A stretch of DNA of 64,000 bases from an uncultured Verrucomicrobiota bacterium (GTDB taxonomy: Bacteria > Verrucomicrobiota > Verrucomicrobiia > Opitutales > Intestinicryptomonadaceae), in NCBI GenBank assembly GCA_949293415.1, contig CASFDK010000017.1, forward strand, positions 1 through 64,000, read 5' to 3'. Numbering within the stretch: the stretch's first letter is position 1; each line of letters opens with the position of its first letter. Shown piece after piece: positions 24,938 through 33,188 of the stretch. The notes beneath the pieces were generated by a model. That model saw only the letters and a program-made list of their open reading frames with translations. It did no database searches and was not told the origin of the DNA. The translations under genes were made by a program, and so were the position numbers.

Positions 24938-25828
24938 ATGGTTGTAGACATCCACACCCATTTCTACCCCGAATACGTCGCCGCCGATACCGACGGATGG
25001 GCGAAACCGCGCGGCGAGATGTACTGGGCGGAACTCGTCGGCAAACGACCCGACGGGAAACGCTCGCTGCAGGGTTTTCCGAGCGAAAGGAAATTTCTGT
25101 CCGATATGGACGAAGCGGGCGTGGAACGCGCGGTAATTCAGGGCTGGTACTGGGAGAATCCCGACACCTGCGACGAGCTTAACGCCGAAATCGCCAAACT
25201 CGTAAAACGCCATCCCGACCGAATTTCGGCGTTCGCCGCAGTCCAGCCCGCATACGGCAAACGCGCCGCCGAAACAGCGGGACGCGCCCGCGACAACGGC
25301 TTTTCGGGAATCGGAGAACTCCACGACGGAGTGCAAAAATTCTCATACTCGTCCGCCGACTTCGAAATGCTCGCCGATGTTTGCGCAGAGGAACGCCTGC
25401 CCGTTTGCATACACCTTACCGAACGCAGCCCGCGGCAATATCTCGGGAAAGTCGCAACCGATTTCGACGGCGCAACGGCGGCGGCGCGGCGTTTCGGCAA
25501 TGTCGATTTCATATTCGCGCACTGGCTCGGCGGCGAAATATTCGAAAATCCCGAGAACGCGGCGGAGCTTACGGGGCGCGGAAACGTGTTTTTCGACTCC
25601 GCGGCAAGCCCGTTTCTGGCGTCCGCCGACGCGTGGAAAACCGCGACGGAAAAATTTCCGTCCGCCGCGCTCTACGGCTCCGACTATCCCCTGCGGCTCT
25701 ATCCGCGCAAATTCAAGACGGAGGAAATGCTGACAATCGCAGCCGAAGCGTCCGAAAACGTGCCGCCGCAATTCGCCGGAAATTTTTTCGAAACAAACGC
25801 CGGATTCCTATTGTGGCGGAAAAAATAA
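24938..25828 (+). CDS. Amidohydrolase-superfamily metal-dependent hydrolase
   Basis: TIM-barrel hydrolase or decarboxylase of 296 residues, of the COG2159 (Amidohydro_2) kind. Metal ligands are visible: HTH in DIHTHFYPE near the N-terminus, His in CIHLTERS, His in FAHWLGG, and Asp in YGSDYPLRLYP. Family members include lactonases, 2-pyrone hydrolases and aromatic-acid decarboxylases; the substrate is not readable. It starts 3 bases after uppP and is followed by tmk, so it is carried in an operon of housekeeping genes. Confidence 0.82.
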   Translation: MVVDIHTHFYPEYVAADTDGWAKPRGEMYWAELVGKRPDGKRSLQGFPSERKFLSDMDEAGVERAVIQGWYWENPDTCDELNAEIAKLVKRHPDRISAFAAVQPAYGKRAAETAGRARDNGFSGIGELHDGVQKFSYSSADFEMLADVCAEERLPVCIHLTERSPRQYLGKVATDFDGATAAARRFGNVDFIFAHWLGGEIFENPENAAELTGRGNVFFDSAASPFLASADAWKTATEKFPSAALYGSDYPLRLYPRKFKTEEMLTIAAEASENVPPQFAGNFFETNAGFLLWRKK

Positions 25829-25867
25829 CAGTTGAGAAATCGCGAAAATCCGCGAATATATTGGAGT

Positions 25868-26509
25868 ATGAGAAAGGGAATATTCATAACCTTTGAAGGC
25901 GGCGAGGGCTGCGGGAAAAGCTCGCACATAAAGACGCTCGCGGAATTTTTCGAAAACGCGGGGCGCGAGTGCGTCATAACCCGCGAACCGGGGGGTACAC
26001 CGCTCGCCGAAAGCGTGCGCGAAATCCTGCTCCACGCAAAGGCGGACGTTGCAATTTCCCCGCGCGCCGAACTTCTGCTGTTCGAAGCCGCGCGCGCGCA
26101 GCACGTAGACCAGCTCATACGACCCGCGCTCGAAAGCGGAAAGGTAGTGCTCTGCGACAGGTTCGCGGACTCCTCGTCGGCGTATCAGGGCGCGGCGCGG
26201 AACTTGGGCGACGACTCGGTTGAAATGCTCAACGCCTTCGCCGTGGACGGTGTTCTTCCGGACCTCACAATCGTGCTCGACATTCCCGCGAAGGACGGGC
26301 TCGCCCGCGCAAACAAACGCGACAACGACTCGCCCGACCGAATGGGCGCGGAAAAGCTCGCATTCTACGAGGCCGTGCGCGGGGCGTTTTTGAAGATGGC
26401 GGCGCGAAACCCCGACCGCTTCGCCGTCGTCGATTCGTCGGGAAGCAAAGAGGAGACTTTTGCGAAAATCATCGAAACGGTAAAGGCGAAATTCAATGTC
26501 GAATCCTAA
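25868..26509 (+). CDS. tmk: Thymidylate kinase
   Basis: Phosphorylates dTMP to dTDP. At 213 residues it is the normal length. The P-loop is FEGGEGCGKSS (8-18), followed by TREPGGTPLAE, CDRFADSSSAYQG (the DR and Ser/Tyr substrate contacts) and a lid-like region after ANKRDNDSPDRMG. The start MRKGIFITFEGG fits the family. It overlaps the next gene by 14 bases, and tmk followed by the delta-prime gene is a common bacterial pair. Confidence 0.96.
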   Translation: MRKGIFITFEGGEGCGKSSHIKTLAEFFENAGRECVITREPGGTPLAESVREILLHAKADVAISPRAELLLFEAARAQHVDQLIRPALESGKVVLCDRFADSSSAYQGAARNLGDDSVEMLNAFAVDGVLPDLTIVLDIPAKDGLARANKRDNDSPDRMGAEKLAFYEAVRGAFLKMAARNPDRFAVVDSSGSKEETFAKIIETVKAKFNVES

Positions 26510-27422
26510 GGCTCTGGACATTCTTTTAGGCGCGCTTCGCGCCGGCAGGCTGCACCACGCAATACTGCTGTACGGCTCGTCGATTCAGGTTTTGGAGGAC
26601 ATCGCAAAACAGGTCGCCCAAAGGCTGCTCGGCTCGCAGCCCGAAAAGCACCCTGACTTTTTCGAACTGCGCCCGCAGGGCAAAATGCGCCAGATAAAAA
26701 TAGGCAGCGATGCCGACAAAATCGGCGGCGACTGGCCTCCCAACACGATGCGCCGCCTGCTCAAGGAGATTTCGCAAACCTCAAACCGCGGCGGCAACAA
26801 GGTTGCGATAGTCTACGAAGCCGACAGAATGAACGATTCCGCCGCAAACGCCTTTCTGAAAACGCTCGAAGAGCCGCCCAGGGGCACGACCATTTTTATG
26901 CTTACCACGCGTCCCAACGACCTGCTCGACACAATCCGCAGCCGTTGCATAAGCCTGCGCGCCGACTCCGCCCCCCTGCCGCTCGACGACCCGCAGTGGA
27001 AAAAATGGCTCGACGACTTCAAGGACTGGCAGAAGGCGCTGATGGGGGGAATAGGCGTGAAAATAAAACTGCTCGACGCGATGATGCGCTGCTACGGATT
27101 GCTTGCGCGCTTCGACAAAATCCTCTCGCGTCTGACCGATCAAGCCGCCGACATCGGAGAGGCGGAGTCGGAGGAGCTCGAGGATGACGTGATAGACGCG
27201 ATAGTCGCGGGCGAACGCCGTGCGCTGCGCAAAAGGCTTTTCGGCGAGATAGAGGACGCCTGTGTTTCGTGCGCGCTCGGCGGCAACGGCGTGCCCGCGG
27301 TAAAGCTCGCCCGTGCCGTGCAGGCGCTTGAAAAGGCGGCTGGGCTTACCGAACTGAATATGCCAGACGCGCCCGCTCTCGAATATTTTATGTTAACTTC
27401 AATCAGAATTTGGGGAAGATAA
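26496..27422 (+). CDS. holB: DNA polymerase III delta-prime-like subunit
   Basis: AAA+ family clamp-loader subunit of 308 residues. The N-terminal part LLGALRAGRLHHAILLYGSS matches the delta-prime and gamma family, where a partner ATPase would have a full P-loop; here the loop is degenerate, as usual for delta-prime. Sensor-like and Walker B-like region: VAIVYEADRMNDSAANAFLKTLEEPP, then LTTRPNDLLDTIRSRC with the Ser-Arg-Cys finger. The zinc cysteines seen in DnaX are absent. Its position directly after tmk supports the call. The C-terminal third is family-divergent. Confidence 0.88.
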   Translation: MSNPKALDILLGALRAGRLHHAILLYGSSIQVLEDIAKQVAQRLLGSQPEKHPDFFELRPQGKMRQIKIGSDADKIGGDWPPNTMRRLLKEISQTSNRGGNKVAIVYEADRMNDSAANAFLKTLEEPPRGTTIFMLTTRPNDLLDTIRSRCISLRADSAPLPLDDPQWKKWLDDFKDWQKALMGGIGVKIKLLDAMMRCYGLLARFDKILSRLTDQAADIGEAESEELEDDVIDAIVAGERRALRKRLFGEIEDACVSCALGGNGVPAVKLARAVQALEKAAGLTELNMPDAPALEYFMLTSIRIWGR

Positions 27423-27424
27423 TT

Positions 27425-28375
27425 ATGTTCGAAAAACCCGTAATTTCGCTCTCCACAAGCTACCTTCAAACCAAATACGCAAACGACGGCTACGCCATGC
27501 TCTGCCGCGCCGCCGAACTTGGCTACGAATACGTCGAGCTGGGGCACTCCACGACAAACATTTCGATGGAGGGAATCATAAGGGCGGTGGAGGAAGGCGT
27601 GGTAAAGGTTTCGTCGCTGCACAATTTCTGCCCCGTTCCGCCGTTCGCAAAGGGCGCAACGCCCAACCTGTTCTCGCCCGCTACGAAATCGAAAAGGGAG
27701 TCGGAACTGTGGCTGCGCCACACGCGCAACACGCTCGAGTTTGCGGGTCGCTTCGGGGCGAAGGCGGTGGTCTGCCACTGCGGATATTTGTCATACTTCT
27801 TTATGCGTCCCGACTCCGCGTTGGAAAAATTCAAAGCCGCGCACCGCGAGGAAAACTATACCGACGACCCGCAATACAAAAAAATCGTCGAAAAATTCAA
27901 AGTCCGCGCGGCAAAAAAAACCGTGCGGAACGACTACAAAAACATCTGGGAAAACATCCGCGCAATCTCCGACTTCGCAAGGGAACGCGGCGTAATGATG
28001 GGCGTGGAAAACCGCGAAGGCGCAACCGAACTGCCGCTCGACTGGAATTTCGAAAAGTTGACCGACGCGCTTGCCGATACGCAGGCGCGCCCGTGGCACG
28101 ACATCGGACACTCGATGCGCAAGCAGCTCGAGGGCTTCGGAAGCCAGCTCGACCTACTCGAACGCACGGCGGGTTCGATAATCGGCTGGCATTTGCACGA
28201 CTGCACCGACGCTGGCAAGGACCACGTTGCAATAGGCGCGGGTTGCATAGACTTCAAAGCCGTATCGAAATTTTTCGCCCCCCAAAAACAGATTTTCACG
28301 CTCGAGCTAAACCGCGCCGTGCGCTCCGCCGACGCCGCCGATTCGCTCAAGCGCGTACAGGATATGATGCAATGA
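27425..28375 (+). CDS. Sugar phosphate isomerase/epimerase-like TIM barrel
   Basis: Protein of 316 residues in the xylose isomerase-like/AP endonuclease 2 superfamily. Likely metal-site segments: the Glu in MGVENREGATELP, the Asp and His in WHDIGHSM, the His residues in GWHLHDCTDAGKDH and the Glu in TLELNRAV. The family contains isomerases, epimerases and endonucleases; the LHDCTDAGKDHVAIGAG block is more like the sugar-acting members than endonuclease IV. The start codon used follows the holB stop codon by two bases. It overlaps ybeY by four bases (ATGA). Its presence in a replication and repair operon is unexplained. Confidence 0.8.
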   Translation: MFEKPVISLSTSYLQTKYANDGYAMLCRAAELGYEYVELGHSTTNISMEGIIRAVEEGVVKVSSLHNFCPVPPFAKGATPNLFSPATKSKRESELWLRHTRNTLEFAGRFGAKAVVCHCGYLSYFFMRPDSALEKFKAAHREENYTDDPQYKKIVEKFKVRAAKKTVRNDYKNIWENIRAISDFARERGVMMGVENREGATELPLDWNFEKLTDALADTQARPWHDIGHSMRKQLEGFGSQLDLLERTAGSIIGWHLHDCTDAGKDHVAIGAGCIDFKAVSKFFAPQKQIFTLELNRAVRSADAADSLKRVQDMMQ

Positions 28376-28848
28376 AAAGACATACCGACATTACCGACCT
28401 CAGCGGAATGCTGAAATTCGACCCGCGTCGCCTGCGCCGTTTTATAGACCTGCTCGACGAGCGGCTGCCCGAGCACCTGCGCGCCCCGAGCGGCACGCTG
28501 TCGGTCGCGCTTTTCGACGACAAAAAGCTCGCCGAAATCCACGGAGAATTTTTGAACAAACCCACCGAAACCGATGTCATAACGTTCGAGGGGGATCCCG
28601 AAGACGACTTCGCGGGGGAGGTCTGCGCCAGTGCCGAACGCGCGCTAAAATGCGCGGCGTCGTACGGCTCAACGCCCTCGCGCGAGCTTTGCCTGTACGT
28701 CGCCCACGGCTACCTGCACCTTGCGGGAGTGGACGACATAGAACCCGGGGACGCGGCGAAAATGCGCGCCGCCGAGACGCTCGCGCTCGAAATTCTCGAC
28801 CGCAATTTCAGAAAACCGATTTTCACATACAATGATAAAAAACTTTAG
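28372..28848 (+). CDS. ybeY: Endoribonuclease YbeY (rRNA maturation)
   Basis: Metal-dependent RNase of 158 residues for 16S rRNA 3'-end maturation and ribosome quality control. The start is the ATG in the ATGA overlap with the upstream gene; the frame is open much further upstream, but that part is antisense-free coding of the neighbour in another frame. Recognised motifs: LNKPTETDVITF and HGYLHLAGVDDIEPGDAAKM. The zinc motif is normally HGxLHLxGxDH; here the third His position reads Asp, a variation I recall from other phyla. It overlaps the DUF502 gene by 17 bases. Confidence 0.93.
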   Translation: MKRHTDITDLSGMLKFDPRRLRRFIDLLDERLPEHLRAPSGTLSVALFDDKKLAEIHGEFLNKPTETDVITFEGDPEDDFAGEVCASAERALKCAASYGSTPSRELCLYVAHGYLHLAGVDDIEPGDAAKMRAAETLALEILDRNFRKPIFTYNDKKL

Positions 28849-29467
28849 AAACTATCTAATCACGGGCATTATCATCGCCCTGCCCGTGGTCGTTACCGTA
28901 TTCGTGTTTCTGCTTCTGGTCAGAAACATCGGCACGCCCGTCTCGCAGCTGATTTTCGTGCCGCTCTTCAATTTCTACGATGCGTCGCTTCCGCATTCTG
29001 GCGCGGGCAAGATAATGCTCGACGCAATTTCCACGGTCGTCGTGCTCGTTATGATAACCGCACTCGGGGCTATCTCGCGCTTTTTCATCGCAAGCTGGCT
29101 CATCAACACGTCGGAAAGAGCAATCGACAAAATCCCGGGTATCGGGCTTGTCTACCGCACGGTAAAACAGATTGTAGACACCTTCTCGAAACAGAACAAG
29201 GCGGTATTCCAAGCGGCGGTGCTCGTCGATTTCCCGTCGAAGGGGCTGAAGTCGGTCGGCTTCATAACGGGCGAGGCAAAGGGCGAAATCCGCGCGAACA
29301 CCGGCGAAGACTACGTAAACGTCTTCGTGCCGACAACACCGAATCCGACAAGCGGATTCCTTTTTGTAGTGCCGAAAAGCGAGCTTGTCTACCTCGATAT
29401 GAGCGCGGGCGAAGCTATGAAACTCATCATATCGGGCGGTGCGGTCGTCCCCGAAAAGAGGAATTGA
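28832..29467 (+). CDS. DUF502 family membrane protein
   Basis: Membrane protein of 211 residues of unknown function. Two transmembrane helices: about 8-30 (YLITGIIIALPVVVTVFVFLL) and about 60-82 (ISTVVVLVMITALGAISRFF). The conserved DUF502 segment follows: PGIGLVYRTVKQIVDTF and VLVDFPSKGLKSVGFITGEA. The soluble C-terminal half is probably a small beta domain (VNVFVPTTPNPTSGFLFVVP). It lies between ybeY and a RecO-like gene, overlapping both, so all three are translationally coupled. Confidence 0.9.
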   Translation: MIKNFRNYLITGIIIALPVVVTVFVFLLLVRNIGTPVSQLIFVPLFNFYDASLPHSGAGKIMLDAISTVVVLVMITALGAISRFFIASWLINTSERAIDKIPGIGLVYRTVKQIVDTFSKQNKAVFQAAVLVDFPSKGLKSVGFITGEAKGEIRANTGEDYVNVFVPTTPNPTSGFLFVVPKSELVYLDMSAGEAMKLIISGGAVVPEKRN

Positions 29468-30072
29468 AATCGTACTTGTCGATAGACTGCGCCACGGTTG
29501 TGGACAGGGAAATCAGGGGCGAAAGTTCTCTGTACACGGTCGTCTACGCGCCCGATATCGGGTTGCTACGGACGATGAAGAGACTGTCCGCAAAACGGAC
29601 ATCGCCCCTGCCCGACCTTTTCGACGACATCGCGCTCGACTGCGAAGCCGCGTCGCCGACGGCGTTGCAGTTCGCAAAAGATTTCTCGCTGAAAAAGCGG
29701 CGCACGGAAATCGCGTCGAGCTATGAGGCGTTCGAACACGCCGCGCTCATCGCGCAAACGGTTTTGAAGAACGGCGGGCACATCGAAAATTCGGCGCAGC
29801 TTTCGCAACGGCTGCGAATGTCGCTCGACGCCATCGCAGGGGGTTCGCCCGCCGAAATCGTGCGGCTTAAATTTATGTACCTGCTCGCGCGCGACGAAGG
29901 CTACGCGGTCAAAGAGGACTTCGTGCGAAGGCTCGGGCAGTCGAACGCCGAACTCTTCGGCATTCTGATAAAGAACCCGTCGTCGGAACTGCGCGAATTC
30001 AAATCGCGCTCCGTCGATATGCTCGAAAAGCTCTGCGCTTGGATTTATTCGTCCACCGATATCGCCGAATAG
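29464..30072 (+). CDS. Possible RecO-like DNA repair protein
   Basis: Protein of 202 residues, not confidently recognised. The N-terminal 70 residues (YLSIDCATVVDREIRGES, VVYAPDIGLLRTMKRL) could be the OB-fold of RecO, and the rest is helical, as in RecO; no zinc cysteines are seen. The context supports this: last gene of an operon beginning with recR, after ybeY and DUF502, an order in which recO is often found. The start codon is TTG, overlapping the previous stop codon as TTGA; there is no ATG near the N-terminus. If not RecO, it is a helical protein of unknown role. Confidence 0.45.
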   Translation: MKSYLSIDCATVVDREIRGESSLYTVVYAPDIGLLRTMKRLSAKRTSPLPDLFDDIALDCEAASPTALQFAKDFSLKKRRTEIASSYEAFEHAALIAQTVLKNGGHIENSAQLSQRLRMSLDAIAGGSPAEIVRLKFMYLLARDEGYAVKEDFVRRLGQSNAELFGILIKNPSSELREFKSRSVDMLEKLCAWIYSSTDIAE

Positions 30073-30190
30073 CCTCACGCCGTGCGCACTCGGGAAATGG
30101 AAAATCCGCCAAGTACTAACCGAGTTCCCCGCACATTCGGAAGTCGGAACGCCTTCCGCGTCAAACCGCATACAAAACCGAAAAAAAACA

Positions 30191-32104
30191 TCAGGCTTCG
30201 CCGCGCCCCAATTTTTCGCGGGCGTTGTTGATAACCGAAACCGCATTCTTCGAAAATGCCGAAAATTCGGAAAAAGACTCGTCGATTTTAGAAAGGTTCT
30301 CCTGCGCGTCGACTATCGAAATGTCCGAAGTACCGCGCTCGCGAAGCGACACCGAAACCGCGTTTGTCGATGCCGAAATTTTCGAAAGCGACGATATAAT
30401 CTCCGCCAACGCGCCGTCGATTTCATCGAGAATCTTCGAGTCGGACTCGAGCACGGAGATGAATTTTTCGGTATCCACCGCGCTCGAATCGAGCGTTTCG
30501 ATGATTGAGTCGCGAAGCGATTCTATGTCTATGACCGACACCACCGTGCGTTTCGAAAGAAGTCTTACCTGCTCGGCGAGAGTTCCCAAGCCCGAGCCTT
30601 TTATGCCCGATTTCGCCGTCTCTATTGCAAGATTGAGGCTCAAAATATTCGCCTGATCGGCAACACCCGTAAAGGTTTCGGCAATCACGCCCATCTTCGC
30701 CGCTATGCCGCGAAGCGTGTCGATTTTTGAAATTACGTCGTTTGCCGCCGAAAGTGCCGTCCTTATTTCCGAGGAAACCTCCGCGACCGACTTGTTCTGC
30801 ACTCTCGCCAGCTGCTCCGTCGAATTGAGCCTGTCGCGCAACATCTGTGCGGATGCGGCAAGCGAGGCGTCCGACTTGTCGCGCAGGTTTATTTTGGCTT
30901 CGAGGCGCAAGAGCCCGTTCGAAATTCCGTTGATTCGCGGACGTTGCGTTTCCACGATGGACTGCGCGTCGGCGTTGAGCTGCGCCGACGAATCGAGGAT
31001 GAACTCGGCGGAGTCCGCAATATCGGAATATTTTTCGAGAAGTTTTGCGATGTCGGCTGCCGTTTCGGAAAACAAACCCGTTTGCGAGGGCGCATTTTCG
31101 AAATACTCGCGCGCCTTTGCCGCATCCGAAGCCGCATAGCGCGCGAAAATGCGGATGTGCCCCGCCGCCGAAGTTATCGCCCGCGCCGAGATTGACGCGG
31201 ATAGCAAAACGATTGCCAGCGACACTGCAATCCAAACCGTCTTCGACTTCAAGTCTCCCACAACTTCGGCTTCCCGCGCCGAAACGAGAGTCGAGAGGGT
31301 CGAGTTCGACACGTTCCAAATTTCGTTTACCGACTGCTCGAGCACCGCAAGATTCGCCCTTATCTGCGAAATGTCCGCGCCCTTTCCGTGCCATAGTTTC
31401 GCGACCGACATATTAAACTCGCCGAGGGCCGAGTTTAGCTTTGTTATGTCGGAAACTATCGCAACCGACTTGTCCGGAGCGCACATCGTGCACGCCCTGC
31501 GCAATTCGGACGTGGATTCGCGCGCATATTCCGAAATCACTGCGGCGGCGGACGAAAGCTCGTTTATCTGCGTGCGGTCGGCGTTTGCCGAGTACTTCTT
31601 TATCAGGGCAGAGAAATCGAATATTGCCGCGTACAACTTCGGCAGAAGCGAAGCCGAAACATCGGTAAATACGTGGATGTTTATGCGCGAGTCCACAAAA
31701 AGACCGCTGTGGATTGCCGTGTACGAGGCGATATCGGGCACTATGTCGCCGATGGGGGTTTGTACAAACGCCTCGAGCGAGGGCTTTGCCAGAATAGCCC
31801 CCATCCGCAGATTTTTCTTCAAAGCAGCGTCCGCCACTTTGGGCGATGTCTTGACGAGAATGTCGATATTCTTTTTCAATACCGCAGCGTCTCCGCCCCC
31901 GCCCGTGGAGGAAACAAACGCCGAATGGGCGAGAACCGAAAGCGAAGCGAGCATACGCGTACCGTACGACTGCCGCGATGCCGATTTAATGTCGCCGATA
32001 CAGTGCGCGTAGTAAAACGAAATCGGTACAACCGCCGAGAGTGTGCATATTGCGCACAGAACGGACAGCCGAAAACCGAGCCCTCTGAATTTAAAGGATT
32101 TCAT
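30191..32104 (-). CDS. Divergent methyl-accepting chemotaxis protein-like receptor
   Basis: Membrane protein of 637 residues with receptor architecture: transmembrane helix 1 at about 10-32, an external helical sensor domain to about 284, helix 2 at about 286-306 (VWIAVSLAIVLLSASI), then a long coiled-coil signalling domain. The hairpin tip region reads TFTGVADQANILSLNLAIE followed by TAKSGIKGSGLGTLAEQVRL, recognisably the MCP signal motif, but the usual Ala-Ala-Ile-Glu-Ala-Ala-Arg-Ala-Gly-Glu core is changed. No CheA, CheW or other chemotaxis gene is in the window. It may feed a Wsp- or Frz-like pathway rather than flagellar chemotaxis. Confidence 0.8.
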   Translation of the reverse strand: MKSFKFRGLGFRLSVLCAICTLSAVVPISFYYAHCIGDIKSASRQSYGTRMLASLSVLAHSAFVSSTGGGGDAAVLKKNIDILVKTSPKVADAALKKNLRMGAILAKPSLEAFVQTPIGDIVPDIASYTAIHSGLFVDSRINIHVFTDVSASLLPKLYAAIFDFSALIKKYSANADRTQINELSSAAAVISEYARESTSELRRACTMCAPDKSVAIVSDITKLNSALGEFNMSVAKLWHGKGADISQIRANLAVLEQSVNEIWNVSNSTLSTLVSAREAEVVGDLKSKTVWIAVSLAIVLLSASISARAITSAAGHIRIFARYAASDAAKAREYFENAPSQTGLFSETAADIAKLLEKYSDIADSAEFILDSSAQLNADAQSIVETQRPRINGISNGLLRLEAKINLRDKSDASLAASAQMLRDRLNSTEQLARVQNKSVAEVSSEIRTALSAANDVISKIDTLRGIAAKMGVIAETFTGVADQANILSLNLAIETAKSGIKGSGLGTLAEQVRLLSKRTVVSVIDIESLRDSIIETLDSSAVDTEKFISVLESDSKILDEIDGALAEIISSLSKISASTNAVSVSLRERGTSDISIVDAQENLSKIDESFSEFSAFSKNAVSVINNAREKLGRGEA

Positions 32105-32166
32105 CTTGTCGTCCGCATTCTCAGTGTTACCACGCCATTTGGCAACATATTTTTATGCGGGCACAA

Positions 32167-32196
32167 AAAAAGCGGAAGAACAATCTTCCGCTTTTT
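32167..32196. terminator. Bidirectional intrinsic terminator
   Basis: Perfect 13-base stem AAAAAGCGGAAGA / TCTTCCGCTTTTT with an ACAA loop, 15 bases past the minus-strand stop codon at 32212. Confidence 0.9.
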
Positions 32197-32211
32197 CGGT
32201 TTAAATCAATA

Positions 32212-32880
32212 TTAGTTCGTGCCCGAAGCGACGATCGTGTTGTCGGGAACAACCGTGGCTGCCGTTTCAGCTGTCTGAGCCGAAGTGGGAGTCAGGAGGG
32301 CTTCCTTGGCGGCGGTGTCGACAGTCGTGTCGGCAACCGTTGCGTTGCCTACCGAACCCGTAACCTTGCCGTTTGCGTCAACCGTCATAATAACGGGCTT
32401 AGCGGCGGCTGATGCCTTCGAGGAGACATTACCCTGCGTGGAAGCAACCTGAGTTTCGGGATTGAAACGCGTTTCAGTGTTGGCTTCGTAGGCGTCGCCC
32501 GCAATGGTCGCAATGGTCTTGACATTCGCTACGTTGTCCGCGCCGTCAACCTTGTTGCTTATGACAAAGCTTACGCTTACCGAGCCGAGAGCCGAAGCAT
32601 TGGGATCAGCAAGAGCCGACTTGATTGCGATCATCGCCGCGCTGATTGCCCTGCCGTTGAGAGTGTCGGCACCGACCGAATTGAGGGCGGCTTTGAGCGC
32701 AACCTTGACGGCTTCTTCGCTAGTTTCCGTGGGGTTTGTAACATTGAGCGTAACCGACACGTGCAAAACGCCATTATCGTTATTGACAACGACATTGACG
32801 GGGGCAGCTTCGCCTGCCGCGTACGTCGAGCAAGCGAGCAATGTTGCAACCAGAACAGCTATGTATTTCAAGACTTTCAT
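32212..32880 (-). CDS. Small secreted protein of unknown function
   Basis: Protein of 222 residues with signal peptide MKVLKYIAVLVATLLACSTYAA (a purine-rich AAGGAAAGAG lies upstream of this ATG). The mature part is rich in Ala, Val, Thr, Asn and Asp. The first half alternates polar and hydrophobic residues (VNVVVNNDNGVLHVSVTLNV) like a beta domain; the last 60 residues are low-complexity Ala/Thr/Val. No cysteines in the mature part, no known domain. A strong terminator on its 3' side and its own upstream region make it a single-gene unit, possibly well expressed. Confidence 0.7.
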   Translation of the reverse strand: MKVLKYIAVLVATLLACSTYAAGEAAPVNVVVNNDNGVLHVSVTLNVTNPTETSEEAVKVALKAALNSVGADTLNGRAISAAMIAIKSALADPNASALGSVSVSFVISNKVDGADNVANVKTIATIAGDAYEANTETRFNPETQVASTQGNVSSKASAAAKPVIMTVDANGKVTGSVGNATVADTTVDTAAKEALLTPTSAQTAETAATVVPDNTIVASGTN

Positions 32881-33188
32881 ATCAACTCTTTCCTTTGTTT
32901 TTAAAAATTTTCTTTTGAATTTAGGGGGCACACTAAAGAACGGAGTTTCGGTTTACAAGCTTTTTTTTAATTTTTTTGCCGTTCTAAAAGAACGCCTTCG
33001 AAGCGGATTCCGTCCCTCTCCCCAATTCTCGGTTATCGGTGGAAAATTCTTTTCCGAAAGCGGAAATTTTTGTTTTGCAATAAACGCAAAATATGATTCT
33101 ACTTGCAAGACTATAATCAGTATAGTTCGCGCGTTCTCCGAAGTTCGGCGGGCGCATTTTTCAAACAACCACGGAATATATACACAGT
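32881..33188. other. Divergent promoter region
   Basis: Between the secreted protein gene (minus) and the basic-protein gene (plus). A perfect TATAAT box at 33112-33117 lies 72 bases before the plus-strand start codon, without a clear -35. Small hairpins: GTTCT-AAA-AGAAC (near 32981) and TTTCCG-AAAG-CGGAAA (33052-33067). Confidence 0.45.
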
